DNA of 64,000 nucleotides from NCBI RefSeq assembly GCF_029168945.1, contig NC_083603.1:51470406-51534405 (forward strand), in the 5' to 3' direction. Under the pieces are notes generated by a model, which worked only from the letters and a program-made list of their open reading frames with translations, made no database searches and was not told the origin of the DNA. Every line of letters begins with the position of its first letter. Position 1 is the stretch's first letter. The position numbers were made by a program, and so were the translations under genes. This document shows, piece by piece, positions 34,331 through 45,251 of this stretch. This stretch comes from Cannabis sativa. Lineage: Eukaryota > Streptophyta > Magnoliopsida > Rosales > Cannabaceae.

Positions 34331-37300
34331 TTAGACCTCATGGTCGTTACACAAAATATTCTCCGGTAAAGAGTGGATCGAAATAGATCCGTACATCTGG
34401 TGGGTGAAAGCCTATTTAGCCACATTATGGGCCGCAAAGTTACAAGTCCTACTAATATTCGAAAAGTTACAACATATGAAAAAAGGAGAAGACTTAGTAC
34501 AAAAGGAGACATAGTTCTCTAGAGCCCAATGGGACGCCTTACCATTAAGAGCGTTGATAGCTAGCCTCGAGTCACTCTCCATAATAACATACTTATACTC
34601 TAGCTCCATTGCAACAGACACTGCCAAGCATCAGGCCGCAGCTTCTCCACAAAGAGCCTCTGAAAAATCCAACCGGGACGTGTGAATTCGAATCACCCTC
34701 CCCACACGAACATTACAATTCAATTTGATCCAATCCAAAGGTGGAGGAGTCCAGCAATCCTTCAAAGGCGGCGAGCGACTAGGCAAGACAGAAGTATGTA
34801 ACGTGGCAAAAGAAGAACTTATATGGTCAATACATTTCAAAACATCGGGAGAGCTATTATTGTGTACCACATTGTTACGCATTCGCCAGATATTGTCAAC
34901 AACAATAGAAGCATAGAGGAAGACATCCTCAACACGGATACCCCTATTGTTAAGGCTCCAAATGAACTTTACCCAATCCCAAACTCGCGAATACCAGAAT
35001 TTCACACAGGGAAAATTCCCCACGGTGAAGAACGCCACAAATGCATCGCCACATCGCACGTTAGAAATAGAAGTTCCATCGTTTCCTCCCTCAAACCACA
35101 AAAAAAAGACATCTAGTATCCTCAATCTGAAATCTTCTTCCAATCACTGCTCGAACTGGGAGAGCCTAAGAGAGGATGCACCACCAGAGAACCTTCTGAT
35201 GCTCCATAATGTTACTATTCCAAAGTTTATTCCAAAGAGTTGGAGCGACATCACAGTGAGGCGCTCTATCCAAAGCTTGAGCCAGATAAGCCGATTTACA
35301 TGAGAAACGCCCATCACTCTCCAAAGTCCACATCCAACTATCCTTGCCAAGACCTGGGGGGTTTCCATCTTTCAGAATATCTGAAACAGTCTCATGGTTG
35401 AAAAGACTTTCGAGCTTATCAATATCCCACCCACCCTTAGGTGACAAGAGATCGGCCACATAGTTGTTATCCGTTACCACACCTCCATTTGGTTTCGGGA
35501 CGAACCTTTCAAGTGAGGGATCCAGGAGTCCCTCCAAATACTAGTATCTCTTCCATCAGCCACCCTCTTGCAAGCCTCTTTTCGGAGGATTGCACTGGCT
35601 TGAACGACATTTTTCCAAAACCAGGAATTAGAGTCTTTATAATTACAGTTGAGAAAATCCCTTCCTCTAAGGTACTTAGCCTCCAGGATCTTGCAACATA
35701 ACGACTGACTACCAGTCAATAATTTCCACCCCCAGTTAGCCATAAAGGCAAGATTCATTTCCTTTGTTTTCCGAAAACCCAGGCCCCCTAAAGACTTGGG
35801 AAGACAAAGTTTATTCTAGGCTTTAAGGTGAAGGCCATGGTTCCCTTTCTCAAAGCCCCACCAAAAATCACGGATCAAGCCATCAATCCTATTCACAAGG
35901 CGGTTAGAAAGTTTAGTGGTTTGCATGGCATAGATGGGCAATGACAGACCCACCGACTTAATAAGGGTAGCCTGACCCGCTTTTGATAATGTTTTGGCCT
36001 TCCAGCCCTGCAATTTAGTGAGATTGTCAAGAATGAAGTTAAAGTCAACATCTTTTTGTCTTGATCTGAATAGGGGTAACCCTAAACACTTTATAACCCC
36101 TTCGGGAGCATCTATACCCAAGGCTTCCTTAATTCCTCTCCTCATTCCAGTCGCGGTATTTTTGCTAAAGAATATAGATGTTTTGAGTTTATTGACCTTC
36201 TGCCCAAACCACTCACAAAACTTCTCAAGACAATTCCAAAAGCATTTAGCTTCGTTTAGGTTGGCTCGACCAACCAGGATGAGGTCATCTGCGAAGAAAA
36301 CATGGGATAGCACCGGCCCCCCCTACTTAGCTTGATACCCTGAATAATCCCCTTCCCAAGAGCTTCTTCCAAAAGTCTAGAAAATACTTCCGCTGCACAA
36401 ATGAAGAGGTAGGGAGACAACTAGTCACCCTAGCGAAGACCACAAGAAGGCATGATCTTGCCGACTGGACCACCATTAAGGCATATGTTGAGGGAGGTGG
36501 TGGATATGCACTGAGAAACCCAACTACAGAACTTTTGAGGGAAACCGAAGCAACCAAGAACATGATCAATAAATTTCCAACTCAGCCTATCATAAGCTTT
36601 AACAAGGTCTATCTTGATCGCATAGAAACCCTCTTTACCTTTCTTCCTATTGAAGGAATGGATGATTTCTTGCACCATAACATTATTATCTTGAATATTC
36701 CTTCCAGGAACGAACGCGGCCTGAGTAGGGCAAATAAGAGAGGGAAGGATAGGTTTAATTCTATTTGCAATGATTTTTGAGATGACCTTATACAACACAT
36801 TGCAAAGAGAGATGGGCCTAAATTGATTTGGTCTCTTCGGGTTCTGTACTTTTGGAATAAGCACAACATTCGTAGAATTTACACCCTTATGCATACTACC
36901 TTTGACAAAAAAATCAGCGGCAGCTTCACAAAAATCACCCCCAACAGACTCCCAGTAGTGTTTGAAGAAAAGAACGGACATTCCATCAGGTCCTGGGGCT
37001 TTATGATTACTCATAGCAAACAGAGTACTTCTGATCTCTTCACGGGAAGGACAACAAACGACCTCGACCTGGTTCTTAGGAGAAATCCTCTCTCTGAATA
37101 AATGACCACAATCCAAAGGCCGATCATAATCAGATCCAGAAAAAATACTTTCGAAAAATTCCAAGAATTCCTGACCAATTAGCTCCCGATCATTAATCCA
37201 GACATTATTTTTATTCAAAATGCACTCAATGGCATTTCTCCTTCCTCTTATAGCAGCAGAAAGAAAGAATAATTTGGAACATTTATCACCATCCTTAAGC

Positions 37301-38352
37301 CACGAAATTCTTTCCCTTTGTTTCCAATAAATTAAGCTTTTCTGGCTCTAGCTTCATTCAGGTTACGTCTAATGTCGTTCTCCAAATTCCAATCTCTGGT
37401 TCCAGCAGACAATTGTTGTAATCTATCCAGTTTCTGTTCCAGATCTTTAATGACCTCATCAATTTTTCCAAACTGGGTTCTATTCCAATGAAGAAGAGCT
37501 ACCCGAGTAGCTCCTATCTTTTTAAATACGCGAGCAGGGGCCCAAGGATGGTTCACAGAATCCCACGCATTGGCAACGACAAGGTTGCTTCTAACATCCC
37601 GTGTCCAATTTTCTTCAAACTTGAAACATCTCTTAAATTTAGTACCTATCCCCCCCCCATATTTAGACACAACAGTCTATGGTCTGAAGTACTCGTTTGG
37701 ACGGAACAGAGAATACCTTTTGGAAACAGGTGAAGCAAAGCTCCATTCACAATGCCTTTATCCAGGGCAGATTTCACATGGTTCTTGCCAGACCGGTGAT
37801 TATCCCAAGTCATCATATCCCCTTGAATGTGCATATTGATTAGGTCACGGGACTCCACAAGGTGAGAAATAAAAGGGATAAAGGGGTCCCTGCCCAACGA
37901 CACGTCCTGCTCAAAGGGATTAAGGACAAAATTAGTATTACCAAAAATCAACCAAGAACCACCAAATCTATCCCCTAGAGCCATGATCTTAGACCAAAAT
38001 TGTTATTTAGCATGGTTGTAAGGCGGTCCATACACACACGAGAGGAGCCAAGGGTGGGTAGGGGGTCCGAATAGACAAGACCTGAAATATGGTTACGAGA
38101 GCAAGAGATACACTCAAAACAAAAGCCAGTCTTCCAAGCTAAAATAATATCCTCAGCAGTACCAATAGGCGGCACAAAAATATTAAAGTAAAAGTGGTGA
38201 GCTTTCAGAATACGTACCAGGGGATTAGCATCCACCTTGAGCTCAGTCAAAAAAAAAACAAAATCAGGAGAGCGCGATCTGAGCAGGGACTTCAGTTCGC
38301 GAACTGTAGAGGTCTGCCCCAACCCTCTACAGTTACAAGCAACACCTCTCAT
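34331..38352 (-). pseudogene. LINE ORF2 (endonuclease, reverse transcriptase, zf-RVT, RNase H), disrupted
   Basis: It starts at 38352 with MRGVACNCRGLGQTSTVREL, the APE-type endonuclease N-terminus, and continues after frameshifts with WLIFGNTNF and TSDHRLLCLN (37984-37646). RT fingers and palm follow at 37218-36430 (NHKAPGPDGMSVLFFKHYW; VLIPKV; FRPISLCNVLYKVISKI) and the catalytic FADDL at about 36297-36283. The zf-RVT region is around 35537-35144 (FSCKSAYLAQALD; LWNSNIMEHQKVLWW), and an RVT_3 RNase H domain is at 34750-34412 with VIMESDSR. Stops include two in the block just before [13 protein letters not shown] (about 36430). It would have nicked DNA and primed reverse transcription; it is inactive as read. 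Its first ATG overlaps the ORF1 stop in ATGA. Confidence 0.9.
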
Positions 38353-38711
38353 GGCTCCTGTAGAAGAGAGTTGACATTCTCCTCCACAGGGATAAGTGAG
38401 TGAACAGATAAGCTGGAGCCAGATTCTTCAATTACGAAAGAGCCAATCAGATGACTCCTCCTAACACCATTATTGCAGCTCGGTGAACTAGAGATTTCAC
38501 CAGAAGGCTCTTCAGAAGGTTCTTCTGAAAGATCATCAAACTCTGCCCTCGATTCAAGGTCCCTCTCCCTAGTGTTCCAAGGGAAGTCTCTAACAACATT
38601 CGGGTGTCTTCTAACTATTTTGTGAGGTCTAGTGCACAGTGAAGTGAAGCCCTCAAATTTCCTCTTCTTAAAAGGCGTAGTACGCTCGTTAGTTTCCGAA
38701 GTGGGCATCAC
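38349..38711 (-). pseudogene. C-terminal remnant of LINE ORF1
   Basis: This 120-codon frame ends in a TGA that overlaps the ORF2 start (ATGA). It is rich in Ser, Glu and Arg (RKFEGFTSLCTRPHKIVRR; EEPSEEPSGEISSS) and contains no zinc knuckle, which would lie upstream in the missing part. The start at 38711 is simply the first ATG after the truncation point at 38714. Confidence 0.55.
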
Positions 38712-38730
38712 TCCGTCAAGGATTATGTTT

Positions 38731-39100
38731 GATCCTTAAAGGTTAGCTCGATGCAGTAAATCATCTATGAGATAGGAATTCTCATAAGGTATAATACCAA
38801 TAACTAACATAAGAAAAAGTATAAAACCCTTATAACTAACATATAGTTCTTTTAGGAATGCCGATGGGATATGCACCAATTAATCATTTTTTCTAAAAAA
38901 AAAAATTAAAGAAAATGTTGTTTGGATTTGTTCTTATTCGATTATCGGCTATAAAATTGCACCACAAAAGGACTCTGTTAACCAAGTTGCCAAACGAGCC
39001 CAATCTCTCTCTAGCTCACTGCTTTGACCGAAAGATGTAAAGAAGCGCATTGCGCACTCCTCTTCCCATCTACTCTGGCTAAAAGGATCACTCTCTGCTC
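38731..39100 (+). promoter_or_regulatory. Upstream region of the bHLH79-like gene
   Basis: No other gene is seen. A TATA-like CTATAAAATTG lies at about 38950-38960. A (CT)n tract (39124-39144) in the presumed 5' leader is a common core-promoter or leader feature in plants. The transcription start is not determined. The LINE inserted about 660 bp upstream of the start codon. Confidence 0.4.
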
Positions 39101-39392
39101 GTCTCTGCTTCTTCTTCTTCCTCCTCTCTCTCTCTCTCTCTCTCAACATCGTTTGATTAATGCTTGTGTCTCTTTCTTGAAAATGACCCAGCTCTCGTCT
39201 CTTTTTATTACTCCTTAAATACCTCCACTAACTCAGTGTTAGCCAGTTCTTACACTCCCCACTACCTTAAACACCCAAAAAAGAGAACCCATTTTTAGTT
39301 ATTCTGCTGGCCATTGTTGGAAGCTTCGTGTTCGGATTCGAATTCTACAACCCCGGTTGTTATCGTTTTGATGAATTTTGGGGTCTTTGAAA

Positions 39393-42021
39393 ATGGATCC
39401 TACATTCATAAACGAATCTTCATTCTCTGCTGCCAACCCATCTTCCTATAGTTTGGCCGAGATTTGGCCATTTGGCGGAGAACCTGGTGGCGTTTCCGGG
39501 CTGGGCCTTCGAATGAGCCATATGAGCCAAAACCCAAGTGGGCTTGGAGAGAGCTCCGGGAATCGAGATGGGTCGATGAAGGAATCCACTGTAACTGGGC
39601 AGAGTGGCGGTGGTGGTGGAAGGAAGAGGAGGGATGTGAGCTCTGAGGATGAGTCTTCAAAGGTGGTCTCCACTAGTAGTGCCAATGAATTGGTTCGTCT
39701 TTTAGAAAGTTATTGTATTGTTTTTTTAGTCGTATATGGAAAATCTCTACTACTTCATTGCACCCTTAAAAAGAAGGAAATGCTATTCAAATTTGGATAT
39801 TTGTTCTTGTTAAAATTATTCTCGTGAATTGAATTGGTAATATGTAGCTCCTTTAGATACTTGATCACATATTTATGTTTCATTTCTGTTTTCCTTTTAG
39901 CTATAATAAATTTGAGACTTGTGTGATACTGTGAATCATTTTTAGGCTTATGAGAGTAAACATGAATTGGGTTTTGTGATTTAGTTTATTCATATATGTT
40001 AAATCTTACTTTGGAACTTTCTCATGAGATGTTTTTCTGTGAATTTCATGTTTTCTTTTCTTGTAACAGAATAACTCAAATGGTAAGAGGACGAAATTAT
40101 CAGGATCCAAACATGAAAATGGTGCTTCAAAAGTTGAAGTTGAATCTAGTTCAGTGGTTGGTGATAAGCCAGGTGAACAAGCAAGTATACCTTCTGAGCC
40201 GCCCAAACAAGATTATATTCACGTTAGAGCAAGAAGGGGCCAAGCTACTGATAGTCATAGTCTTGCAGAAAGAGTAATACATCTTTAGTCATTTTGAATT
40301 TACTTTAAACACTTTTAAGCCTTTAATCTAGCTCTAAATCTATGTTGAACAATAGTTTCAGTTCTTGTGTGATTCACTTGCTCAGTCAAATATATACTGT
40401 GTCTGGAAACATGTTCTCATATTCTTTATTTGGCAGGCAAGAAGAGAAAAAATTAGTGAAAGGATGAAGATTTTACAAGATTTGGTTCCTGGATGTAACA
40501 AGGTAGTTGATATTTGATCTAATTTGTTCTATTAGATTACTTTAGTATGTGTTGGTAGATGCCACATAGTTGAGCCTGGGAAACCAATAATGGAATTGGT
40601 GTCTTTGTACATAACCTGGATCTGCTTATTTTTATTGATTTTTCATATTCATATTATTCATATATAATATATTGGATCTCTCAATTGCAGCTTCACTTTG
40701 TATCTTACACGTTGCTCTGGTGTTATATACTTTTTTGTTTAATAGGTTATTGGTAAAGCACTTGTTCTTGATGAGATAATTAATTACATCCAATCTCTGC
40801 AGCGCCAAGTTGAGGTATTGCCTAAAATTAATGTTGGAATTGTTACTTTAAAACATGATATTCTTTACTCAAATCTTTCTAAATTAATTGAACCTTTTCT
40901 TTTGTTGTAGTTTCTGTCAATGAAGCTAGAAACAGTAAATTCGAGGATGACTTTGAGTCCTACCATTGAAGGCTTTTCGTCAAAAGATGTAAGGGTATAT
41001 GCTTATATATATAAATATATGTATATATATATTGAATTACCTTTTCTTTTCCTTCACATTGAGTGCAAGAAAGATGAGATAGTTTTTTAAATCTAGTTTA
41101 TTTTATCGGTTTTGTCAGAAGTGTATGTTCAAATCTGTTAATTTCATCCCAATAAGATTGCAAATAGGTATAATTCTGTCTTCATCTGTAGAAAGTAACA
41201 ATTTAAGAACATAAAAAGAAAAGGCAAACAATTTGCGTAGAATTGTTTGACCCGTTCCTTTATTATTAGTCTTGAATCTGAACCTTTGGAAATACAATTT
41301 CTTTCTTTTCTCAGGCCCCCGTGTTTGTAGTTTTGGTATAGACATAACAAAGCTTTTCATGAACATTGACATTTTCTTTTTCTTCGTAAAAAAACTCTGA
41401 TTTTTATTCTGTGGCTCCCCCTACGACTCCCGATGATACGCAGTCTTGGACTCAAAACACGTGTTAATTGCATATACATTAGACTGGGACTTGTGTCCTA
41501 GACTAGAGGTAATAGAAGTTAATTTTAACATGTCAACTTACTTAAACAGCAATAATTCCATTGCCATTTCCTCATTTAGATGTTCTTCCGTTCCTCAAAA
41601 TCTCTTCTGATTTATTGGTGTGCCTTGTTTTGTATGGAAAGAAACTTGTTTGCAGTCTTTTAATGGCAGCTCAAGGTAAGTAATAACTAGTTGATAATAA
41701 ATGGGTAACTAATGAAAAGTCAACTAGGACTACAAAGGTAGGGGCTTGGGCCGCCCTATGTCATGCAATCTTATCCCTGTCATTCATTTATTTGATGTGT
41801 AATAAATGCATGGTTCATTTATGGATTACAATTTATTTCAACAGAATGCTTTGAAGTGGCTTGATTTCTTACCTGATAAAGTTGTATCTCAGATTGGTCT
41901 GCAGGCATTTGATGCTGCAGGATCGTTATTTGGTTCACAAGCACCAAGGGATTATGCTCAAGGCTCACCGCCCGAATGGCTGCATATGCAGGTTGGTGGT
42001 AGTTTCGATCGACAAACATAA
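39393..42021 (+). CDS. bHLH79: bHLH transcription factor, bHLH79-like (six coding exons)
   Basis: Coding exons with GT-AG borders, all phase 0: 39393-39692, 40070-40273, 40437-40502, 40746-40814, 40911-40988 and 41893-42021, giving 281 aa. The start is the ATG of [18 protein letters not shown], the conserved N-terminus of the family; upstream in-frame codons lack an ATG. The basic region (about residues 155-175) has the H163-E167-R171 triad that contacts G-box CANNTG DNA ([18 protein letters not shown]); helix-loop-helix runs to about residue 215 ([18 protein letters not shown]). The N-terminal half is acidic/Ser-Gly-rich and the C-terminus keeps [11 protein letters not shown]. The short bHLH exons of 66, 69 and 78 bp are typical. 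Plant bHLH79/BPE-type factors dimerise in the nucleus and influence cell expansion. The last acceptor is the least certain: CTCAG before 41893 is preferred, but CAACAG before 41845 is also in frame. Confidence 0.9.
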
Positions 42022-42775
42022 GACGACCATTCTTGAGTTCTTCTTTCTTAATCTGTTTGGAACTTGTTTGATTATTTCTGTATTTGATGCCAAAATGTGT
42101 TTCTTAATGTTATGACCATTCTTATCATTGTAATACGATAGATAGTAGAATTCATCTAATCTCCCTATGTACCATCTGACTGGATACTCTGTACTCTTGC
42201 TGTATCAGTACCTATAGAAAATTTGTTAAATTTAGCTGAGTAAAGACTGTTCTTTCAAGTTTTATCTAGATCTTTTGTTCCAAATTCTATAACTTTTTTC
42301 TGTACAATCTTCTAGGCTATTAAAGTTATAATCCAGAAATTAAGGTAGGGAATCTGAATCTTCAATAAGTAAAAATTATGTCAATAGAGATTTAATTGTT
42401 GTGTTAAAAAGTCAAGCTGCAAACATTCTGAAGCCTTACAGCTTAATGAATGATATACTAGACAAGTCATGTATCCAATATGTAAAGCCAATGTTTTATT
42501 TGAATTTATTCTTTAAGTTTAAGGATGTAAAAGTAAAAGACTGAAGCCAAAAGTGACATAGCTCGTACATTGTTCAGTAAGGACTATTTCCACTGTACAT
42601 GCATAAAAGAAGTAATGAAGCAAAGATACACTTGGAGAGAAACAAATCAAGAGAACATGTAACAAACAAATAAATCTTTGGGCAGTAAATCAAGCACCAA
42701 CTACCAAGCTTGCTTTTTCTTTTTTTTTTTTTTAGGATTCGAACTTGAAAACTTCTCTTTGTGAGAACCACTAAA
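42022..42775. other. Convergent intergenic/3'-UTR region
   Basis: It lies between the 3' ends of the bHLH gene (+) and the germin-like gene (-). It should contain both 3' UTRs; no further coding sequence was seen. Confidence 0.6.
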
Positions 42776-43447
42776 TCAACCACCGAACTTGGATTTTATG
42801 CTGTTGACGACATCGTCTCCTACTTGGAAGGCCTTAGTCAAAACTTGATTAGGAATTGGTGGTGTTGTGGCAAAGAGATTTGTGGGAATGACAACAGCCC
42901 CGGGCAATTGACTGTTGAAGGCAGTGATGCTCATGGCCTTTCCTTCTCCAACATTTCGCTGGAAGTGAACAAGTCCCCTGGGAATGACAAACATCTCTCC
43001 AACAGTCAAAACCTTGGAGTAGAAAACATTGTCAGTTGTAATAAACCCAACTAGGAGCTTCCCTTTGATGACCACGCCAGTCTCGGTAGCACGAGGATGT
43101 GAGTGAGGAGGATTCAAACCACCCGGGGCATAGTCTACTCGATTCATGGAGAGCCCAAGAGTGTTTAGCCCTGGAAACGTCTTAACATTCCCAGCGGTAA
43201 CAATGAATCCAAAAGGGTTACTATTTGTGTCACCTTCTTTGCTTAGTCCACTAAAGAAGAAATCTTCAGAAGTAGTTTCTGAGACGGATTTGCAAGGATA
43301 TCCATTAATAGAGAAAGTGGCATTAAGATTTGCTACACAGAAGTCCTGCAAAGGATCTGGGTCGGCTGAATGAAAAGGGAGATGGGTAAGCAGTAAGCCT
43401 AGTAGGCAAAATAGAAGGTAATAACCTGAGCTTGATAGGCTAACCAT
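42776..43447 (-). CDS. Germin-like protein (cupin), single exon
   Basis: An uninterrupted 223-aa frame. Residues 1-28 (hydrophobic [18 protein letters not shown]) form a secretory signal peptide, followed by the germin N-terminus [12 protein letters not shown]37 and C52 are the conserved disulphide pair. Cupin motif 1 is HSHPRATE (H115, H117, E122) and motif 2 is [16 protein letters not shown] (H161): the complete HHEH metal-binding set, so a manganese-type extracellular cupin is expected. Germin-like proteins are apoplastic oligomers, some with superoxide dismutase, others with no proven activity; true oxalate oxidase activity cannot be inferred. N142-type sequons are absent, but NAT (42-44) is a potential glycosylation site. 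Length and lack of introns fit a subset of the family. It converges on the bHLH gene, and a Sirevirus sits about 890 bp upstream of its start codon. Confidence 0.95.
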   Translation of the reverse strand: MVSLSSSGYYLLFCLLGLLLTHLPFHSADPDPLQDFCVANLNATFSINGYPCKSVSETTSEDFFFSGLSKEGDTNSNPFGFIVTAGNVKTFPGLNTLGLSMNRVDYAPGGLNPPHSHPRATETGVVIKGKLLVGFITTDNVFYSKVLTVGEMFVIPRGLVHFQRNVGEGKAMSITAFNSQLPGAVVIPTNLFATTPPIPNQVLTKAFQVGDDVVNSIKSKFGG

Positions 43448-43531
43448 GGCTTCTTTGGGATTTTCTCTTCAATAAACTAAAAAGGCTGATAAAAGATTGT
43501 ACTGTGATAATTTGCTGCTTGAATATCGTAG

Positions 43532-43545
43532 TATATATATATAAT
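43532..43545 (-). promoter_or_regulatory. TATA box of the germin-like gene
   Basis: TATATATATATAC on the minus strand, about 85 bp before the ATG at 43447, leaving room for a short leader. Confidence 0.6.
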
Positions 43546-43736
43546 GTATCTTCTGCATACTAAACTTGACAATGTCACAATTAATAGAAATACCTCATTT
43601 TTTTATTATAGCATTTGAGTCATAACCAGCAACAATAAATAGAATTTTATTGTATGAACAAAAATAATGTCAACATGATAAGTGTTAAATTATTTGGAAC
43701 GGTACAAAAAGTCCTAAGTGGAAAATAATAGTGGTT

Positions 43737-43785
43737 TCTTTTTTTCTTTCTTTCTTTCTTTCTTTCTTTCTTTTTTTTTTTTTTC
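43737..43785. repeat. (CTTT)n microsatellite with poly-T
   Basis: About seven copies of TTTC/CTTT followed by a T-run, in the promoter region of the germin-like gene. Confidence 0.9.
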
Positions 43786-44338
43786 TGAAAGGAGAAAAAT
43801 AATAGTGGTTTAGACGGCCATTGATAATATGTAATAAAATGACATTTATTAAATAAACATGACAAGAAGTTCAATTGACATGGTCAGAACATAATTATGT
43901 ATTGCATACTCGTGAGAAAATAAATTAACTAGTATTTCCTATTATCATTGACATGTTCAATGACATGGGTGATTGCTTTCTTCTGAATTGGTCCTTCAAC
44001 AACCATAGCAAATTTCTCACAACTTGACCTTTGATGACACTATTTATGCCAAATATATATTTTTGAGAACAAGCTCTGCATCCAATGAAACTTTGACAAG
44101 GTATTCGGTAGTTAGAAATGTCTTGAGACAATTACACATGTGATTACCTTAAGAACACTCAATCAATGACCAAAAGTTTTAACCACTCAGAAACTAACAA
44201 GCAAATTCTAGGGAGTAAAATACTTCTAGTACATGCGTATAATCAAATGCAGACGTATACAATATGAGAATAAGCTAGGACTATTGATTTTTTATTTTTA
44301 TGAATATGAATATCTATGGTGAAACTTCATTTTCTTAT

Positions 44339-45054
44339 TGTAAGACCCTGATATATTGGTGGCAAATTATGCTGAATTGGTCATCTATATATTTGTTAGT
44401 TGCATCTAACTGTGTGGTCTTTTTGGTTCTTTGACAGGTCAGCTCAGTGATCACAAACTTAGGACAACTGTCCTTTCTGTTAGCTGAGCTGTCAAAGTTT
44501 GTTATTCTTGAGTTGTTAGTATAAATGCAGGGATTACCGGTTTTTCTAACTAACTCTTCTTTGATTGTTAAGTAGTTTTGCTCTGCTAGGGCAAAATCTT
44601 TTCTTGTCTTGTTCTGGTGTTTTTGCAGGTCTTCTGAGGATAGCTTCTGAGATTGAAGTTGTTACAGAGATCTTGCTTCTTCGAAGGGAGTTCCGATTGC
44701 CTTGCTGAAGAAAGATCAGCTGAAGAAAAGCAAGGAATTCGTGTCTTCGGTTGTCTACAGTTCGTAGATCATCTCAGATTTGAGTGTGTTCAAATCTGTA
44801 GGGTAAATTCCATATGAATTAATTTCTGATTACTTTCTGGTATAATTGTAATAGAAACTGGATATTGTATCCGTGAATTCATAGTGGATGTTATTACCAC
44901 AGTTGAGGAACCCAAGCAATAGTCGCCTGAAATGTGGTTTCAGGGTCAGACGAAGCTTGTAATTCTGTGTGTTCTTTATTCAATGTTTAGCACTTTAAAA
45001 TTGGATTAATACTGTTAATTCATTTCTCAAGAAATCGACACTCTAGATTTTACA
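44339..45054 (+). repeat. Sirevirus 5' LTR
   Basis: It starts TGTAAGACCCTG and ends TCTAGATTTTACA. It differs from the 3' LTR by one substitution near 44761 (TTC versus GTC) and by a clustered change near 44898-44912 (ACCACAGTTGAGG here, ACCCTGGTTCAAGGG in the other). A TATA-like TATAAATG lies at about 44520. Confidence 0.96.
44519..44527 (+). promoter_or_regulatory. Sirevirus LTR TATA box
   Basis: GTATAAATGCAG within the 5' LTR, with an identical copy in the 3' LTR at about 52943. It is the probable core promoter of the genomic RNA. Confidence 0.6.
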
Positions 45055-45056
45055 TT

Positions 45057-45068
45057 TGGTATCAGAGC
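45057..45068 (+). other. Sirevirus primer-binding site
   Basis: TGGTATCAGAGC, two bases after the LTR end, complementary to the 3' end of plant initiator tRNA(Met). Confidence 0.93.
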
Positions 45069-45251
45069 AGATCTTTCTCAATCTGAGATCGAGATCTTGG
45101 TGTGTAGTGTGTTTTCTTGAGTTGCTCAGTTCTTTTAGCTATTTTGTTTGTTCCTTCTGTTCTGACGAACTAACAGTCCTCAAGTAATTTCTTGAGGGAT
45201 TACCCAGGTGTTTTCGTGTCTGTTTTGATTTTTTTTGCAGGAAAATAAAAT

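Larger units (their letters stand above)
34293..38714 (-). mobile_element. 5'-truncated LINE (L1-type non-LTR retrotransposon)
   Basis: A 4.4 kb minus-strand LINE bounded by a 16-bp duplication GTCAAGGATTATGTTT (34276-34291 and 38715-38730) with a short A-rich tail at the 34.3 kb side. Its 5' end lies inside the C-terminal part of ORF1, so most of ORF1 is missing. ORF2 covers endonuclease, RT, zf-RVT and RNase H domains but has several stops and frameshifts. The intact duplication shows a simple target-primed insertion; the mutations show that it is old. Confidence 0.93.

Noticed and set aside
39378..39827. Upstream non-ATG start for the bHLH79-like protein and read-through after exon 1
   Set aside because: The frame before 39393 has only a TTG, while [10 protein letters not shown] is the family N-terminus; sequence after 39692 is intron with a GT donor.
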